Assembly (NCBI GenBank): GCA_014871385.1 | Contig: CM026422.1 | Location: forward strand, 16,865,675 to 16,929,674 | Source of the DNA: Ceratodon purpureus | Lineage: Eukaryota; Streptophyta; Bryopsida; Pseudoditrichales; Ditrichaceae | Length of the DNA stretch: 64,000 bases | Direction: 5' to 3' | Shown here: positions 20,359 to 31,890 of the stretch, in pieces | Position numbering within the stretch: position 1 is the first letter of the stretch | Layout of the letters: every line of letters begins with the position of its first letter | Translations under genes and position numbers: made by a program | Notes under the pieces: generated by a model | Told to the model about the DNA's origin: nothing | Seen by the model: the letters and a program-made list of their open reading frames with translations, nothing else | Database searches by the model: none

Positions 20359-22780
20359 ACTGGTGTAAGTGAGACGACAACCCTCAATGTAGAATTGGAC
20401 TATTACGGTCTAAGCAGTAGACATGCATTTGCATTGAGGCTACTTGGAGCAAATGTGCTTATAATCACATGCAGCGGATGGTGGTCCACCAGCTAATCTA
20501 CAGCGACAGCGTTTTTAAGGCGTTCTTGATGGGAGGATTCGGCGCAGGTAGTGATATCTGGTAATGATGTACTCGCTTAGGCTAGAATCAGGTAAACAGT
20601 CTTCTTGATGGACTGACATATCTTTCATCATCTCCAAGTCCCTAACTGCGTTCTGCGTTTTGCGGATGAAGCCACATTGTGGAAGGTTGAGGTTGTCCTA
20701 CCAGGAAGGGAAGTTGTGGCGGTCCAATGACCATACAAATCTTGTAGATAGTTGAACAGGTTGTCAGTTCAACTGGACCTGAGGTGTGGTTGTAGACAAT
20801 GGCAACAAATTCGGCATGTAGGTATCTTTGTCCAATTCCTGTTGAACTCTGTTTCTATATTAGTTTGCTTTCATATTATCCGGTCTTAGAATCAGCATAT
20901 CATGATGGTGGTGAGCCCATTCGAGTGCGTCACGATTGTTTCGGGTTACGTAGTGTTTTCTGAATCATACATCGCGTCAACAGGGCGCTATGTGAAGGTT
21001 TGTCTGTGTTTATGACCATGAAATCTGATTGAAAAGGTAAGTAAGGTTGTCTGGTGGACGTGGTTGTCCTTGGACTGAATGCATAAAGTAAGAAATCCTT
21101 TACTTTCCTTTTTACCCGTTACTTCTTGGGGCAATTTTTGTTCAATCTGAAAGGGGTTAATAGCCTGGAACTCCAGGTTAGGTGTACATTGCGTACTGGA
21201 ATTTTGTCCATAAGAATACAGTCTGCATTTGAATACGTTGTAGTCTGGATCGTTCGCAATATCATGAGCACTTTCGGTAAGGTTTATTTACTTGGTTGTG
21301 TTTCTTCTGGCTTTTTGGACTTCGAAGGTGGTCTTCATAAAAGCCCTTGTTGGTACCAAGCTGGAAATGTGTTTTATATGGACTATCATCTCTTAGGCAG
21401 GCCTTCAAGAGGCAGTATCACACAAGGCGTCCTCTTTCTTACTGAAATGAACTTTCTTTAAAGTCATCATAATGTTCAATCTTTCGGGCCAAACGTTCTG
21501 GTTTTACTCTAATACAGAAGATTGTGCGTGAAGAGTGCTCTTCTCATGACATCGACGGCTGCTGTCTTCTGGTGAGTACTCTGGTGAGTACAGGAGAATG
21601 TTTTTAACTTGTTTAGCGAATTAGCCGTATTTGTTTACTCTTCTGCTGGTGCAGCCCTTTCTGCCGAGCCTTTTTAGTGATTGGTTAGTTGATTTGGTCA
21701 TCTAAGTTGAGACCCTCACAATCCTGCTGCATCAGCAACGTACAGCTCTACTTCAGCAACTTACCTTTTCCCTGCGAGGAAGGACGCAACCACGCATTAT
21801 CAGGATGGACGCTGCTTCTAAACATTTGAGAATTTCCCCGCATAGAATTGACCTCCGAAAACTTACCTTAGTTTATCTTACACGTAACGAAATTAATTGA
21901 AACGGTAACATTAGGTGTTGTATCTTTAGAAAGTAAATGTCACCAACACTCGACTATTTGACGTAGCTTACACGAGGCCAGACTAATCCCATTTTCTTAA
22001 GTATAGTGTGTCCTGGAAAAAATATCTTCCTTTAGTTTAATTTTTTTATGATGGAATGGCGCACGTCGGGTACACAGAGGGACGTAATCGAGGGCCTTGT
22101 TAACCTTTGAAGAGCAAGAAATGTTTTTTTCGGTAGTTTTTACCAGAAAGCTGGATTGTAGAATGTTAATCAGCTGTAGATAGAGGTCAAGAATTAAAAT
22201 GTGAAGCCTAAAGATGATAATAGACAGACGACCTGGAAGGAAAAAGTAGATTGATGATTAAGTGAGAAGAAATTATATTAAAGGAGAGGATTGTAAGCAT
22301 CTTATATGAATCAACTCACATGGTATACATTACGCCACGACACACTGAGAATTGATGTATATGTCGTGGTACAACTCATTCCAACGTTTATGGGATAGTA
22401 TACGACAGCTCGTCAGTTGTCATACGGTACAAGATCATCTTTAAAACAGGGAAAGAAAGGAATATTTTTGCTGGTATGTTAATTTTTAAGAAACTGCTGC
22501 AGTTTAACTATTATTTACCTTATTTTACATTCAACATCCATTTTCATGAGGGCACTCATCTTCAAAATTGATGATTTTTACATCAGTCTAATACAAAACG
22601 AAAGTGGATACGGCCAATAGAACACTGATTACAACCATGAACAAACATATCGAAACAACAATCCCAAACTTCATCAAGTAAAATTGCATTTTTGTTTCAC
22701 TGTGCCACTGTAAGACCTCACTTTCTGAGCTCCCAGTCGAGACATCAGCCATGAAAAGTGATTTCTCCCGAACATCTGCA
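20359..22780. other. U1C 3' UTR and intergenic region
   Basis: The first several hundred bases are probably 3' UTR or transcribed flank. No further coding exon, RNA gene or mobile element is recognised. A 10-bp direct repeat (CTGGTGAGTA) occurs near 21569 and 21580. Confidence 0.4.
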
Positions 22781-23118
22781 ATAGCTTGTTATCGCATCTG
22801 ATCAATAATGTGCATACTTCCAGTTCCCAACTTGGGTATCAATTGAGATCGACTATGCATTCTCTCTCACTGTACTTCTTATTTACAAGTCTTCTATTTC
22901 TAACTATTCATTACTCGCCAACATTACAATGTTCACAGAAGTCCTTACGTCCTTCTATAAACAGATGGGCGTCGCTGAGTGTTGTGAACAGTTCCTAAGT
23001 TTATGATGAATATGGTACATCGGGTCCCACCCGACGAAATCTCTCGCCAATTTGGCTAAGAGATGTTTCGGTTTTGTGATCCCCAGATAATTGGGCTTAT
23101 CCAGCTTTTGTGTAATAA

Positions 23119-24569
23119 TTACAGCAACCAAGCATTCTCAAGCTGATGGACATACGAAGGTCCAAAACACTTGGCCCTCGTCAAGCAGTACCGAGTGCAG
23201 ATCCCAGCAGATGACGACACTCTTGTGGTCTTCAGCAAGTAACAAGCATTCGCATTTATACCTCTGGCTTGCACAAGAACTCCCCATACATTGGTCTCTG
23301 CTCCCTCACCTTGCAATGAACACACCGTTTCCGACTCTTCGTTGCCCGAATGGAAACCTTCTGCAAGACAATAGGCGGAAGAGCATTCGGGCTCCAGCTT
23401 TTGAACGAGGATGATGCCATCCAGATCAACTTTGGATAGAGACTCACGAAGGGGAGACCCAGTCCAGCGGTCTGGATTCTTCAGAAGCTCTTTGGAAATC
23501 TTTTGCCGATGTGAGCTGCGAAGCCTGCCTTTGGAATCAAAGACATACTGCAAAAAGGGAGCCTCCTGTATGTTTCTTACAATCTGCAACATGGACAATT
23601 TAGGTTTAATTAGAACTTCCACATAAACAGGAGGACATATCTTAGCCATGCCATTTAGACATGCCATTTACCAGGTCAAGTTTGGGATGATGTAACCTCC
23701 AAAAATGAGTCCAACAAATCTTAGAAGCTATTATAGCCTAGTAGACGCTGAAGTCCTTTCTTAAGAGCAAGAAACAGTTCACAAAAATCAAGTCCCTTCT
23801 GTAATCTATGATGGATTCACTCAGCAGATGCAAGGCAGGACCCTCTTCACTGATACATGTTCTTCCCTTCTGCTGGAGCGTGGCATTGTGTATGCTTTCT
23901 AAGTAAATCTCTGAGTGGTGAGTGTGCGGGGAATTGCCGGCGTGTCTACCCTAAAGTCGTAATGGGAGGAAATAAGAATTGGCAACAAAGACGCACCTCA
24001 TGTACAGATTCTTCCAACCAGCGTTGGACATAGGTGTCTCTATTTAAAGGGCAACTCAGTGCACAAAGCGGGTCGAGGCACCCACTCGCATATCGTCCTT
24101 GAAAATCATCAGTCGAAGCTGCATCCAAGGAGCTTCTAATCGCTGAACTTCCTTCAGATGGACTCCTAGTTGGTAATAAATTCTTCACGCTTAAATTACT
24201 CTTACTCAAAAACAAATCCTGCCTAAAGTACGACACCTCACCTTTCCTGAAATCACAAAATCCCAACCACAACCGCTTAGAAGAAAAAATCAGGTCTTAG
24301 CTCTCAAGTCTCAACAAACTCCCGTAACATCCTTCACCCTTCTTGCTCATGAACCACCCTCAACGCTTAACCTGAAACCAATTCCAAAATCTACTACTAT
24401 AATCACTTAAACGTCAACCTCAAAACTAAGACCTACATAACCCAGTTCCAAACAGAACAAGACACAACCACAACCTCCAGGGGGTGGAACAACCAAGACA
24501 GAGTAAGATACATTACCAGGAGAGACGACAGCACGCTTGGAAGGGGCTAGAGATCACGGCGTGAGCCAT
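23119..24569 (-). CDS. DUF7804-type plastid protein of unknown function
   Basis: Three exons on the minus strand: 24569-24517, 24246-23997 and 23583-23119, GT-AG and in phase, give 255 residues. The N-terminus MAHAVISSPFQACCRLSW is Ser/Arg-bearing and acid-free, like a chloroplast transit peptide. The conserved part starts YVQRWLEESVHEIVRNIQEA, followed by PFLQYVF, the strand DLDGIILVQKLE, then WGVLVQARG..ACYLLKT, and closes with TRYCLTRAKCFGPSYVHQLE and NAWLL at the C-terminus. This is the pattern I know from land-plant DUF7804 proteins; their biochemical role is not established. The start is chosen because it alone gives a transit-like peptide that splices in frame. The family match is from memory and could be off in name, but conservation-type motifs and clean splicing make the gene secure. 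Confidence 0.82.
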
Positions 24570-26492
24570 GATGACTGACGACGAAACGAAGAATAGCAGA
24601 ACTGGGAAAGATCAGAAAGAAAGCTTGGAAGATGAGGAGCATCATAGCAGCAAGGAAACAGGCACCCAAGAGCTGAACTTGGTTACTGTACCATGCATGG
24701 AGTGCAGGAAGGGCGTGGAGGGAGGAGTGCGGTGCCATGCGCCGGGAGAGAAGGGCGTGATGGTGGCGGCTCAGGAGCTAGACTGTGTGTTGAGTTGGGA
24801 ATTCAGGATGTTCCGGGAGTGTGGAAAGGCGATGATGATGGTTGTGGCTGTGGTGACTGGTGTGTGGCGTGAGAGTGGCCGCCCCGTTGGCCCGACAGGT
24901 GACCGTCTGCGGACTCCGGAGGCGTCCAAGTCCCTGGCAGTGTGCAGTGTGCAGTGTGGGTTTGGTATGAATCTGTGATCCTCAGTGTGATTGGGGATCT
25001 CCGGGCCGCCTTTCGATATGATTCTGGGCGGTGGCTCGATCTGAGAAATCATCATGTTCGTTCGTATATTACGGCTGCCGATAAAACGGTTCGGAAATGG
25101 TGCAAATGAGAGGGAAGAAATTAAACTTGGATATGATAAGGCTTGATAATATGGAAAGAGTTGAAGAGAATAAAATCTACACTTTGTTTATTTTCTTTGA
25201 GCTTCCTGTGATAATTTAGATTTTTTAATTGCTGGCACAAAGTGAAAATGATAATGTTCTCTTCATTGAGGCAAAGGGAAGTTGAGCCAAAGTATTTGTA
25301 TATAAAGCAGAGATAGCTCATTTTCATTTGAAATCCTAATCCTATGACCCTTTTTCCGTCACTCTACACACACTCTTTCTTTGTCTTTTTATACTTTCAT
25401 GTTTTTAAACTAGAAATTGAATCAAAATTAACCTTTTGCATAGAATATCATTCTTGTAAGCGTGAAGTTTGGTAGTACTATTCTTGATTTAAATAATTAC
25501 CATTTTCTTTTCAACACATAAAGTTAGACTATTTATTGGTGGATAGATGTATGAATCTAAATCAATTATTTGGAATTTGTACCAATAAATCAAATTTTTG
25601 AACCAATACTAGGTCAATTTTCTGTTTCCAAATCATTGATAGAAATAATTTCTAGATGAAATTAGAATTTATTGGATTTGAATTCAAATAAAAATTGGAA
25701 ACTTATTACAAGTTTACATGGGACTAGCATTAGAAATTACATATGTCAATTAGGAGAGATAATTTTTTAATTATTTTATAAAAAATACATAAAGATTGTA
25801 CTTGAGTAATAATTTTTGTTTTGAAACAAAACCAGACCTTCATGTAGATTTAAGAATGTTATATGGAGAATTCATATATATATCAGGTTTAGGAACTTTA
25901 CTCTACTTTTTAATATAAATATAATACAAATTTCCCTTAAATTTTCTACTTTCCAACTTTTTGTTTATTACTTGTAAAGTTTGGTGAAAGTTTCAAATTA
26001 GTGCAATTTTTGGAAACGATTGTGAAATAACTCATATCAAAACAAAATATACCATAGAGCTCCATCTTTTTAATTTTATATATAAAATTTTAGTAAAGGA
26101 TTTCATGAAAGATAGAAAACAACTTTTCTTCTCTAAATTAAAAAAATCTGCGATTTTATTGTAATGATAATCCAATCCTTGATTATAATAATATATTCAA
26201 TTTTAAGATTCATTCCAAAGTTTAAAATGATGAAACAAGGCTCAATGACCTTACTTTATGAATCAGGTGTTAATGAAATAGCTTTTATTTTTATTTTTTT
26301 TACGATTCATGGTGTAAATTGAATGTTTGCAAACAAAAAACCAAAAAGCACAAATGCATTATGCAGTGATATTAGATATGTTCTTCCATGCTTGCACATT
26401 GGCCACTCACCTTCCTCCTCTGATCATGCTCTAAGTGCGTGCAGAAAAAAACTGTGAAGAAGATGTAGTTGCATGCTCACGATTTCAGATGC
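24570..26492. other. Upstream region of the DUF7804 gene and AT-rich spacer
   Basis: 24570-25100 is GC-richer and is likely the promoter/5' flank of the minus-strand gene. The plus-strand open frame here (24568-24978) is not supported. 25100-26490 is AT-rich without recognised features. Confidence 0.4.
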
Positions 26493-26495
26493 TAA

Positions 26496-26754
26496 GAGCA
26501 TCCCCAGTAGTCCTGTACTGTAAACCTGAAAGCGGAAAGAACTGGAAAGACCTGGATTGCCGTTTAGGCCAGCCAAGGGAAAAGCCTGTATTCAAGCTTG
26601 TAAGCCTGTAATTTACAGGTTGAAACCTGGTTTTGGAAGGTTTTTTGGGGCAAACCTGTAAACTTGTTAACGGTTTTGGAATGTTTTGCTTCAGAAAGAC
26701 ACTCAGGTTTGGGAGAATGACGTTCTCAGGCTTACAGGCCTACTGGGGATGCTC
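26496..26754. mobile_element. Harbinger-type MITE, 259 bp
   Basis: Perfect terminal inverted repeats GAGCATCCCCAGTAG / CTACTGGGGATGCTC, flanked on both sides by TAA (26493-26495 and 26755-26757), the 3-bp target-site duplication typical of PIF/Harbinger (Tourist) elements. There is no coding capacity. The interior repeats CCTGTAA and its complement TTACAGG several times, as subterminal motifs. The perfect ends and duplication suggest a fairly recent insertion. Confidence 0.92.
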
Positions 26755-26924
26755 TAATGGTGCAACATAAATTTCCCTGTAGCTTGATGCATCCACATGC
26801 TGTAAGAGAGTTCTAGTTAGTACTCGAAGAGACAGGTGTATTAAATGGAAAAAGAGCTACTGCTGGAATTCACTCGCTCTTCCTGCCGGAGCAAACAATG
26901 TGTTTCTTCCATTTGTCAACTTAC

Positions 26925-27026
26925 AAATATGTCACCAGAATGATCTACCGATGCACTCATTCGCAGAGTAGAGCTAAAGAAGAATTCGCCTACCTCACAA
27001 ATCTGTCACCAGGATGATCTACTGAT
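26925..27026 (+). repeat. 31-bp direct duplication
   Basis: ACAAAT(A/C)TGTCACCAG(A/G)ATGATCTAC(C/T)GATG occurs at about 26925 and 26996 with three differences. Confidence 0.75.
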
Positions 27027-27050
27027 GTCCTAGCCAACTGAAATCGAATG

Positions 27051-27141
27051 TAGGATAGCAAAAACATGTGAAGAATAGCTCAGAAACGTGAATGAAAACA
27101 TTGATTATCTGATTTTCATCAGCTTCTAAGGAAGTTACGGA
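27051..27141 (+). repeat. 91-bp direct repeat flanking the SINA gene, left copy
   Basis: From TAGGATAGCAAAAACA to GAAGTTACGGA. It matches 29263-29353 with about eight differences, same orientation. Confidence 0.85.
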
Positions 27142-27369
27142 CTTAATTCTACTGAATGAATTATAGCACTGTATAAATACAAATAAACGTAACTTACTAT
27201 CTACTGGGATCCTGCGACGTGTCATTGATCGATGGGCAGTCTCGGCTAGGGTTACAGAAGCGATTCTAGAACATGCTAACAGAAGGTGATATGCTTACTT
27301 CTCTCAAGCGTTCACAAGCTCCAAACTCGTGATTTCTGCGGTTTTGTGGGTTTTTGGAAGAAGATCAAC

Positions 27370-28360
27370 ATGAAGCGAAAGTATGAGTTCGATGAGGAGA
27401 TAGCAGAGTGTCCCCTCTGCAACGAGTTCCTCTGCCCACCAATTCACCAGGTACTTTGTGTTTTCCAGAACTATTCAAGCTATTTAATCCTTCATGGAGA
27501 TACACGAGCATGGCATGAAAGACAAGCCACGCAGAGTTGTTCTTGGTATTGTCATTCTGGTTCTTTTGTTTTGGTCATTCTCTTCTGTAATGTGAGAAGG
27601 AAACAACTTGTTCTGTGTGCTTGCGTGCGAGGTGTGATCAACTAGCTTGCATGGAATCTAATGAGGATGGTTATTTGGATTGCAGTGCAAAAATGGTCAC
27701 GTGGCATGTGCGGGTTGTTGTGAGAAGCTCAAAAGCAAAGAATGTCCCACCTGCCGTGCAAAGCCTTTTGCCCATTCACGAAACTTAGGATTGGAAAAGA
27801 TGATAGAATCCCTTCAAAGTGCTTGCGTGCATGCTCCGTATGGGTGCACCGAAGTGGTGAAACTGAAAAAAGAGAAACATGTAGAAGATGCATGTGATTA
27901 CCGTCAATTCAAATGCCCTGTACCGGCATGCAGCTACACGGGACCCAAGCGCGAAGTCCCCGAGCATTTCAGGACTTTACACAATGCTTCAGTTTATCGA
28001 GATCCGTCCGGAATTCGAACGAGAAAATTCCATATCCAATATTGGAAACTGAATGATCGGCCTCATATCGTATTCGTGTTAGACACGGAGCTCTTTGTTG
28101 CCCACATTCATGAAGTTAATAATAAGTGTGATCTTCGCTTCATCATGTTTGCCTGCTCGTCATTTGGTAACGATTCCTTGAAGTACAATATCCAAATAAC
28201 AGTGAAGAGCAAGGAGGGAGTGTCATCGACCTCTAAATTGGATAATGCTTTGGCCTTCAACAATCAGACCACTGGAAATATTTGGGAAAAGGATAATCTT
28301 ATTATTCTGCCGAATGTGGACCCGACATCAGAGTTAACTTTGACGTTGACTCTTTTGTGA
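27370..28360 (+). CDS. SINA/SIAH-type RING E3 ubiquitin ligase
   Basis: Two exons (27370-27450 and 27686-28360) give 251 residues. The RING finger starts AECPLCNEFLCPPIHQ, is split by the intron, and continues CKNGHVACAGCCEKL to CPTCRA. Next is the SIAH-type zinc finger: SACVHAPYGCTEVVKLKKEK, then HVEDACDYRQFKCPVPACSY, then HFRTLH. The C-terminal part corresponds to the substrate-binding domain, in the short diverged form of plant SINA-like proteins. Expected role: with an E2 it ubiquitinates target proteins. An in-frame Met lies upstream at 27286, but the residues between do not look family-like; the Met before KRKYEFDEE fits better. The gene sits between two 91-bp direct repeats. Family is secure, target unknown. 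Confidence 0.9.
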
Positions 28361-29262
28361 AAGCTAATGTTGAAGCGTACTAGAAAGTTCTGCCCATGTA
28401 CAGCAATCGTAAGTCATACTTTGACTCCATTTCTATGTTACATATTCTACATGTTTTGGACATTTCTTCTTCTTTGTTACTCAAGGATTTGCTCCACTTC
28501 TCAAATCTCTGCCTTTATTTTAACCAGATTTTAGGAATTGACTGTTTTGGATGCACTTTCCTCATCTCAACCTAGTGGATATCACAATGTTCATGTGCCA
28601 TAGTTCACTGTGTAGGAGCTTTATTTTAGAACCGTGGATAGTATGCTTGCACTGATTTTATGATGCTTGCATTGGCGCTTTCAAATGAAGACGCTTGCAA
28701 ATTGATGGATAGCCCTTGTTCACAGGGGTTGCCGCAATTAGATACTCGGAGGTTCTTAATTTTAGTTTTACGAATTGTGGACGAAATTCGGAGGGCTGAT
28801 TTTGCTTCAACTGAATAATTGGTTAAATATTGCTGAACATGTACCTCTTGACCGAGGAGTATGGCTAGCTGGAGCGTTACAGAGTTACCTCGTGGGTAAC
28901 GCCTCGCTATGCGTGATCCCAAAGAAAGTGAAGGATCTAGAGGTTTTGGTTTTGATATACGGTTGGCGGAGGGGATCCAGGTTAGGACAAAGTGGTCTAC
29001 GAGATTGACTGAGCATTATCTTGTCCGAGAAATATACTCTAAGTTTGCTTCGGGCTATTTCTGTTTATTGATCTTGTTCTTGCGAGCACTGATTGAAAGA
29101 CGAATCAATTAGAGCCGCATTCGAATTCTTTACATGATGCGCTGATCAATGCTATGTTAGTAAGTTAGATGTCCCGTATTGTTTGGTGCAACGAGCTCGA
29201 CATTCTGTCATACGGTTGTTCCTTCTATTTTCGGTGTCATAGCTCGACATTCTGTCATACGG
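28361..29262. other. 3' flank of the SINA gene
   Basis: No gene recognised. A 23-bp perfect direct repeat (starts AGCTCGACATTC, ends CATACGGT) occurs at 29194-29216 and 29241-29263, immediately before the right flanking repeat. Confidence 0.5.
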
Positions 29263-29353
29263 TAGGATAGCAAAAACACGTGAAGAATAGCTGAGTAACG
29301 TGAATGAAAACAACGATTATCTGATGTTCATCAGCTTCTACGGAAGTTACGGA
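29263..29353 (+). repeat. 91-bp direct repeat flanking the SINA gene, right copy
   Basis: See the left copy at 27051-27141. Between the two copies lie 2.1 kb with the whole SINA gene. Confidence 0.85.
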
Positions 29354-29761
29354 TATGCTTCGAGTACAGGTAAGTTACTAAGTTCGGTAACGGATCAAGA
29401 TGGAGAAGGCAACACTGTTCCAGTGCACCACATGGAAACGAGCTGCACTGTTGCAGAAAATTTCGTGCAAAGTTTCAAAACAGTTCTTGAAGGCTGGAGA
29501 ATGCGGAAGTTGCCGGATATTCTCTTTACTGTTAAAAGGTTGCCGCCTCCCTTTGCAGATAATGTAGCCAGCTTTAATTCTTCTTAGAGATTGTCTTGAC
29601 TCTTGAGCAGATGCAAAGATAGAAAAGGAAAGCTTCTTTAAATTAGGCTTGAAATAGCTCGAGTTCCTCGAGCGCCCTACAGTCGGAACCTTTTTATTCA
29701 TGTTGTACAATTTAAACAATTGGGAATGGTATGTCGAGGCTAGGATTTACAGTACTATCGG
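29354..29761. other. Spacer before the SLAC gene 3' end
   Basis: Contains an open frame of 95 residues (29300-29587) with no recognised features; not called. The end is probably the 3' UTR of the minus-strand channel gene. Confidence 0.3.
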
Positions 29762-31890
29762 TCAGGACGCAGCAGAGATAGGATTCGAAAAATTGGAGAT
29801 CACATTTCGAACGGAGGGATCCGGAGTGAGACAGACACCGACAACCTCGTCATTAGGAAACAAATGTCCTGTGAAGGTTCTGGCGACAGTGTAGACGGAC
29901 ACGAACATCACTGTAGCCGAGGATATGAATGATAAACCAGCAGCTAGCACTTTGGCAAACAGGCAGTGATTCGCACTCGCATACGTCATGGCTGCAAGGG
30001 CAGCAGCGCCCATGGGGAAAGTATATGCCCACCAAGCCAACGAGAATCTGCACATGGAGCCGTATCCTCAAATCAATCATGATTCATTGTTTCAAGTGCA
30101 TCGTTACAAGTACATCATTAAATGAAATGAGGTGGGGTTGTAAAGTTTGAGTGTAGGCAAAGTTTGTAAAGATTTACCTTACTCCTCGCACAAGATGGTT
30201 TGCTCGAGAAGCCTGCACAGCAATTCATCGGCATGATTAAATTGAGAAAATTAGCAATGAATTTAAGTAGAAGAGTACGAATTAAGTTGCAAGATCTAGT
30301 TCAGGTTTTAGTGCATGAGATGTGGTTCAAAAGTTGGCGGGTTACCAGAAGCAAGTATAAGAAGAGGCCAATGAAGGTCAAAATCTTGGCGAAATAATCG
30401 ACTTCGCCGCTGATTGCAAACCAAGATGTGGCTGCGGTGCATGGAGGTGCCACGAAAAGGAACAGCACCGGGTGGAGTTGCGAGACCAAGGGTGCGTTAG
30501 ATGGTAATCGCATGTAGATCGTCAGGAAGACTACGAGCTGATGCAACAACCTGCAAACATAACATTTGGATTAGTCTTACCACTACCTCGAATGAATCTG
30601 CACATTGATGATCCAGCTTTGTGTGAGCTTGAGGAGTAAAAGATAGGGATAAGGGTTACCCTGCAGAGAATAAGAACAGGGCAAGGTCATTCCAACCACC
30701 GACGGCGAATGCCGTGGCGGCTATGAAGTTCCCGATCACCGAAATTTGTGTCGTTGGGTTGACGACGGCACTAAGGCGACGGTTGTGGCCCCCCATCAGC
30801 CAGTGCCCGTAGAAGTGGACCTCGATAATCAAAACTGGAACTGAAACCAATTTCACCAATATCAACAATTTCAGTTCACCAATCTTCGAACGGTTAACCA
30901 AAACCAAATTCTGATTCCAAAAAGAAAGAAATGCACCAACCGCTGAAGATGAAGGCGCAGATGATTATGGACGTCTGATCACCATTGTTCACCAGCTTTG
31001 GCGCTCCAAGAAGGAGAAACAGTGCCGATAGAAATGGCTGAACTAGAAAATTTGAACGAATTGGATGTACAAACTCTCGGTACACAGCCTACAAAACGAA
31101 AAAACCGAGTGAGTAATAAACAAGCTTATGAACATTGGTTAACATTAGGTTTTGTACACCAATTCTGAACTGGGGCCAATAAATAAATGTACCTTTGGCC
31201 AGAAATAAACTTTCAGAGCATAGGCCACTGAAGTCACGACGAGCATAACGATTCCTATGATCCAGAGGACAGTGCCAACAATAGCCGGCAAGTGTAGAAA
31301 CTCCATTGATGTCTGTGTTGCAAGGCCTTTCCATACTATTGATTGGCTGCTAATGCCCATCGTTATCCCGAAGATTGTGGCCGGCATACGGAGCAGGAAT
31401 GGCCATCTCTTGTCAAGGGGGAACATTGAGTCTCGTGCATCCTGTCAAAGCGCCAGCACAAGTGAATTTCGGGTTTTGTATCATTCATTTTTTCAGATTC
31501 TTGAAGGCAAGATGAATAGTTTGTGAAAGAGCTAATTATTACCTTCATTTTATCGAGTTCGATTCCACTCATACGGTCGCAATAAGTTTCTGGAAATTGG
31601 GAGGGGTCCACTTCGTCGAGGCTGAGCCGACGGTGAAAATCCTCAGATCCGTCCATGTCCAGGCTGCCCGCTTTCGTGCCTTGTGAATGCCTGTGCGTGT
31701 GAGTAGGCAATTCCTCATGAACACGGGGTATATTTCCGGATCGAACCACCGTTCGGTCCATGTTCTCAAGCTTCTGGGAAGCATATGTCATGTCGATAGT
31801 GATGTCAACATTGCATCCTGCGCATCGCCCGTGTTGCATCCTGGAATGTAACGGGGTCCGATTCGGAGCCTGGTGGTAGTGGCAAAGCAT
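29762..31890 (-). CDS. SLAC1/SLAH-type slow anion channel
   Basis: Seven exons on the minus strand: 31890-31543, 31441-31193, 31088-30941, 30840-30660, 30550-30346, 30212-30178 and 30047-29762, all GT-AG and in phase, give 483 residues. A charged cytosolic N-terminus (about 120 residues) leads into DKRWPFLLRMPATIFGITMG, then ISSQSIVWKGLA, the start of the ten-helix TDT/SLAC fold. Later segments include VYREFVHPIRSNFLVQPFLS, GGWNDLALFLFSAG, and RFSLAWWAYTFPMGAAALAA. Known role: plasma-membrane anion (nitrate/chloride) efflux, in stomatal plants controlled by ABA-activated kinases. The N-terminal part holds several Ser/Thr and an R-R-L-S-L motif (HRRLSLDEVD) that could be phosphorylated. The first Met in frame is used; a Met 17 codons later (MQHGRCAGC) is the alternative, and an upstream leader exon is possible. 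Confidence 0.93.

Noticed and set aside
24568-24978. 136-codon plus-strand frame
   Set aside because: Overlaps the promoter/first exon of the minus-strand DUF7804 gene and has no motif or splice support.
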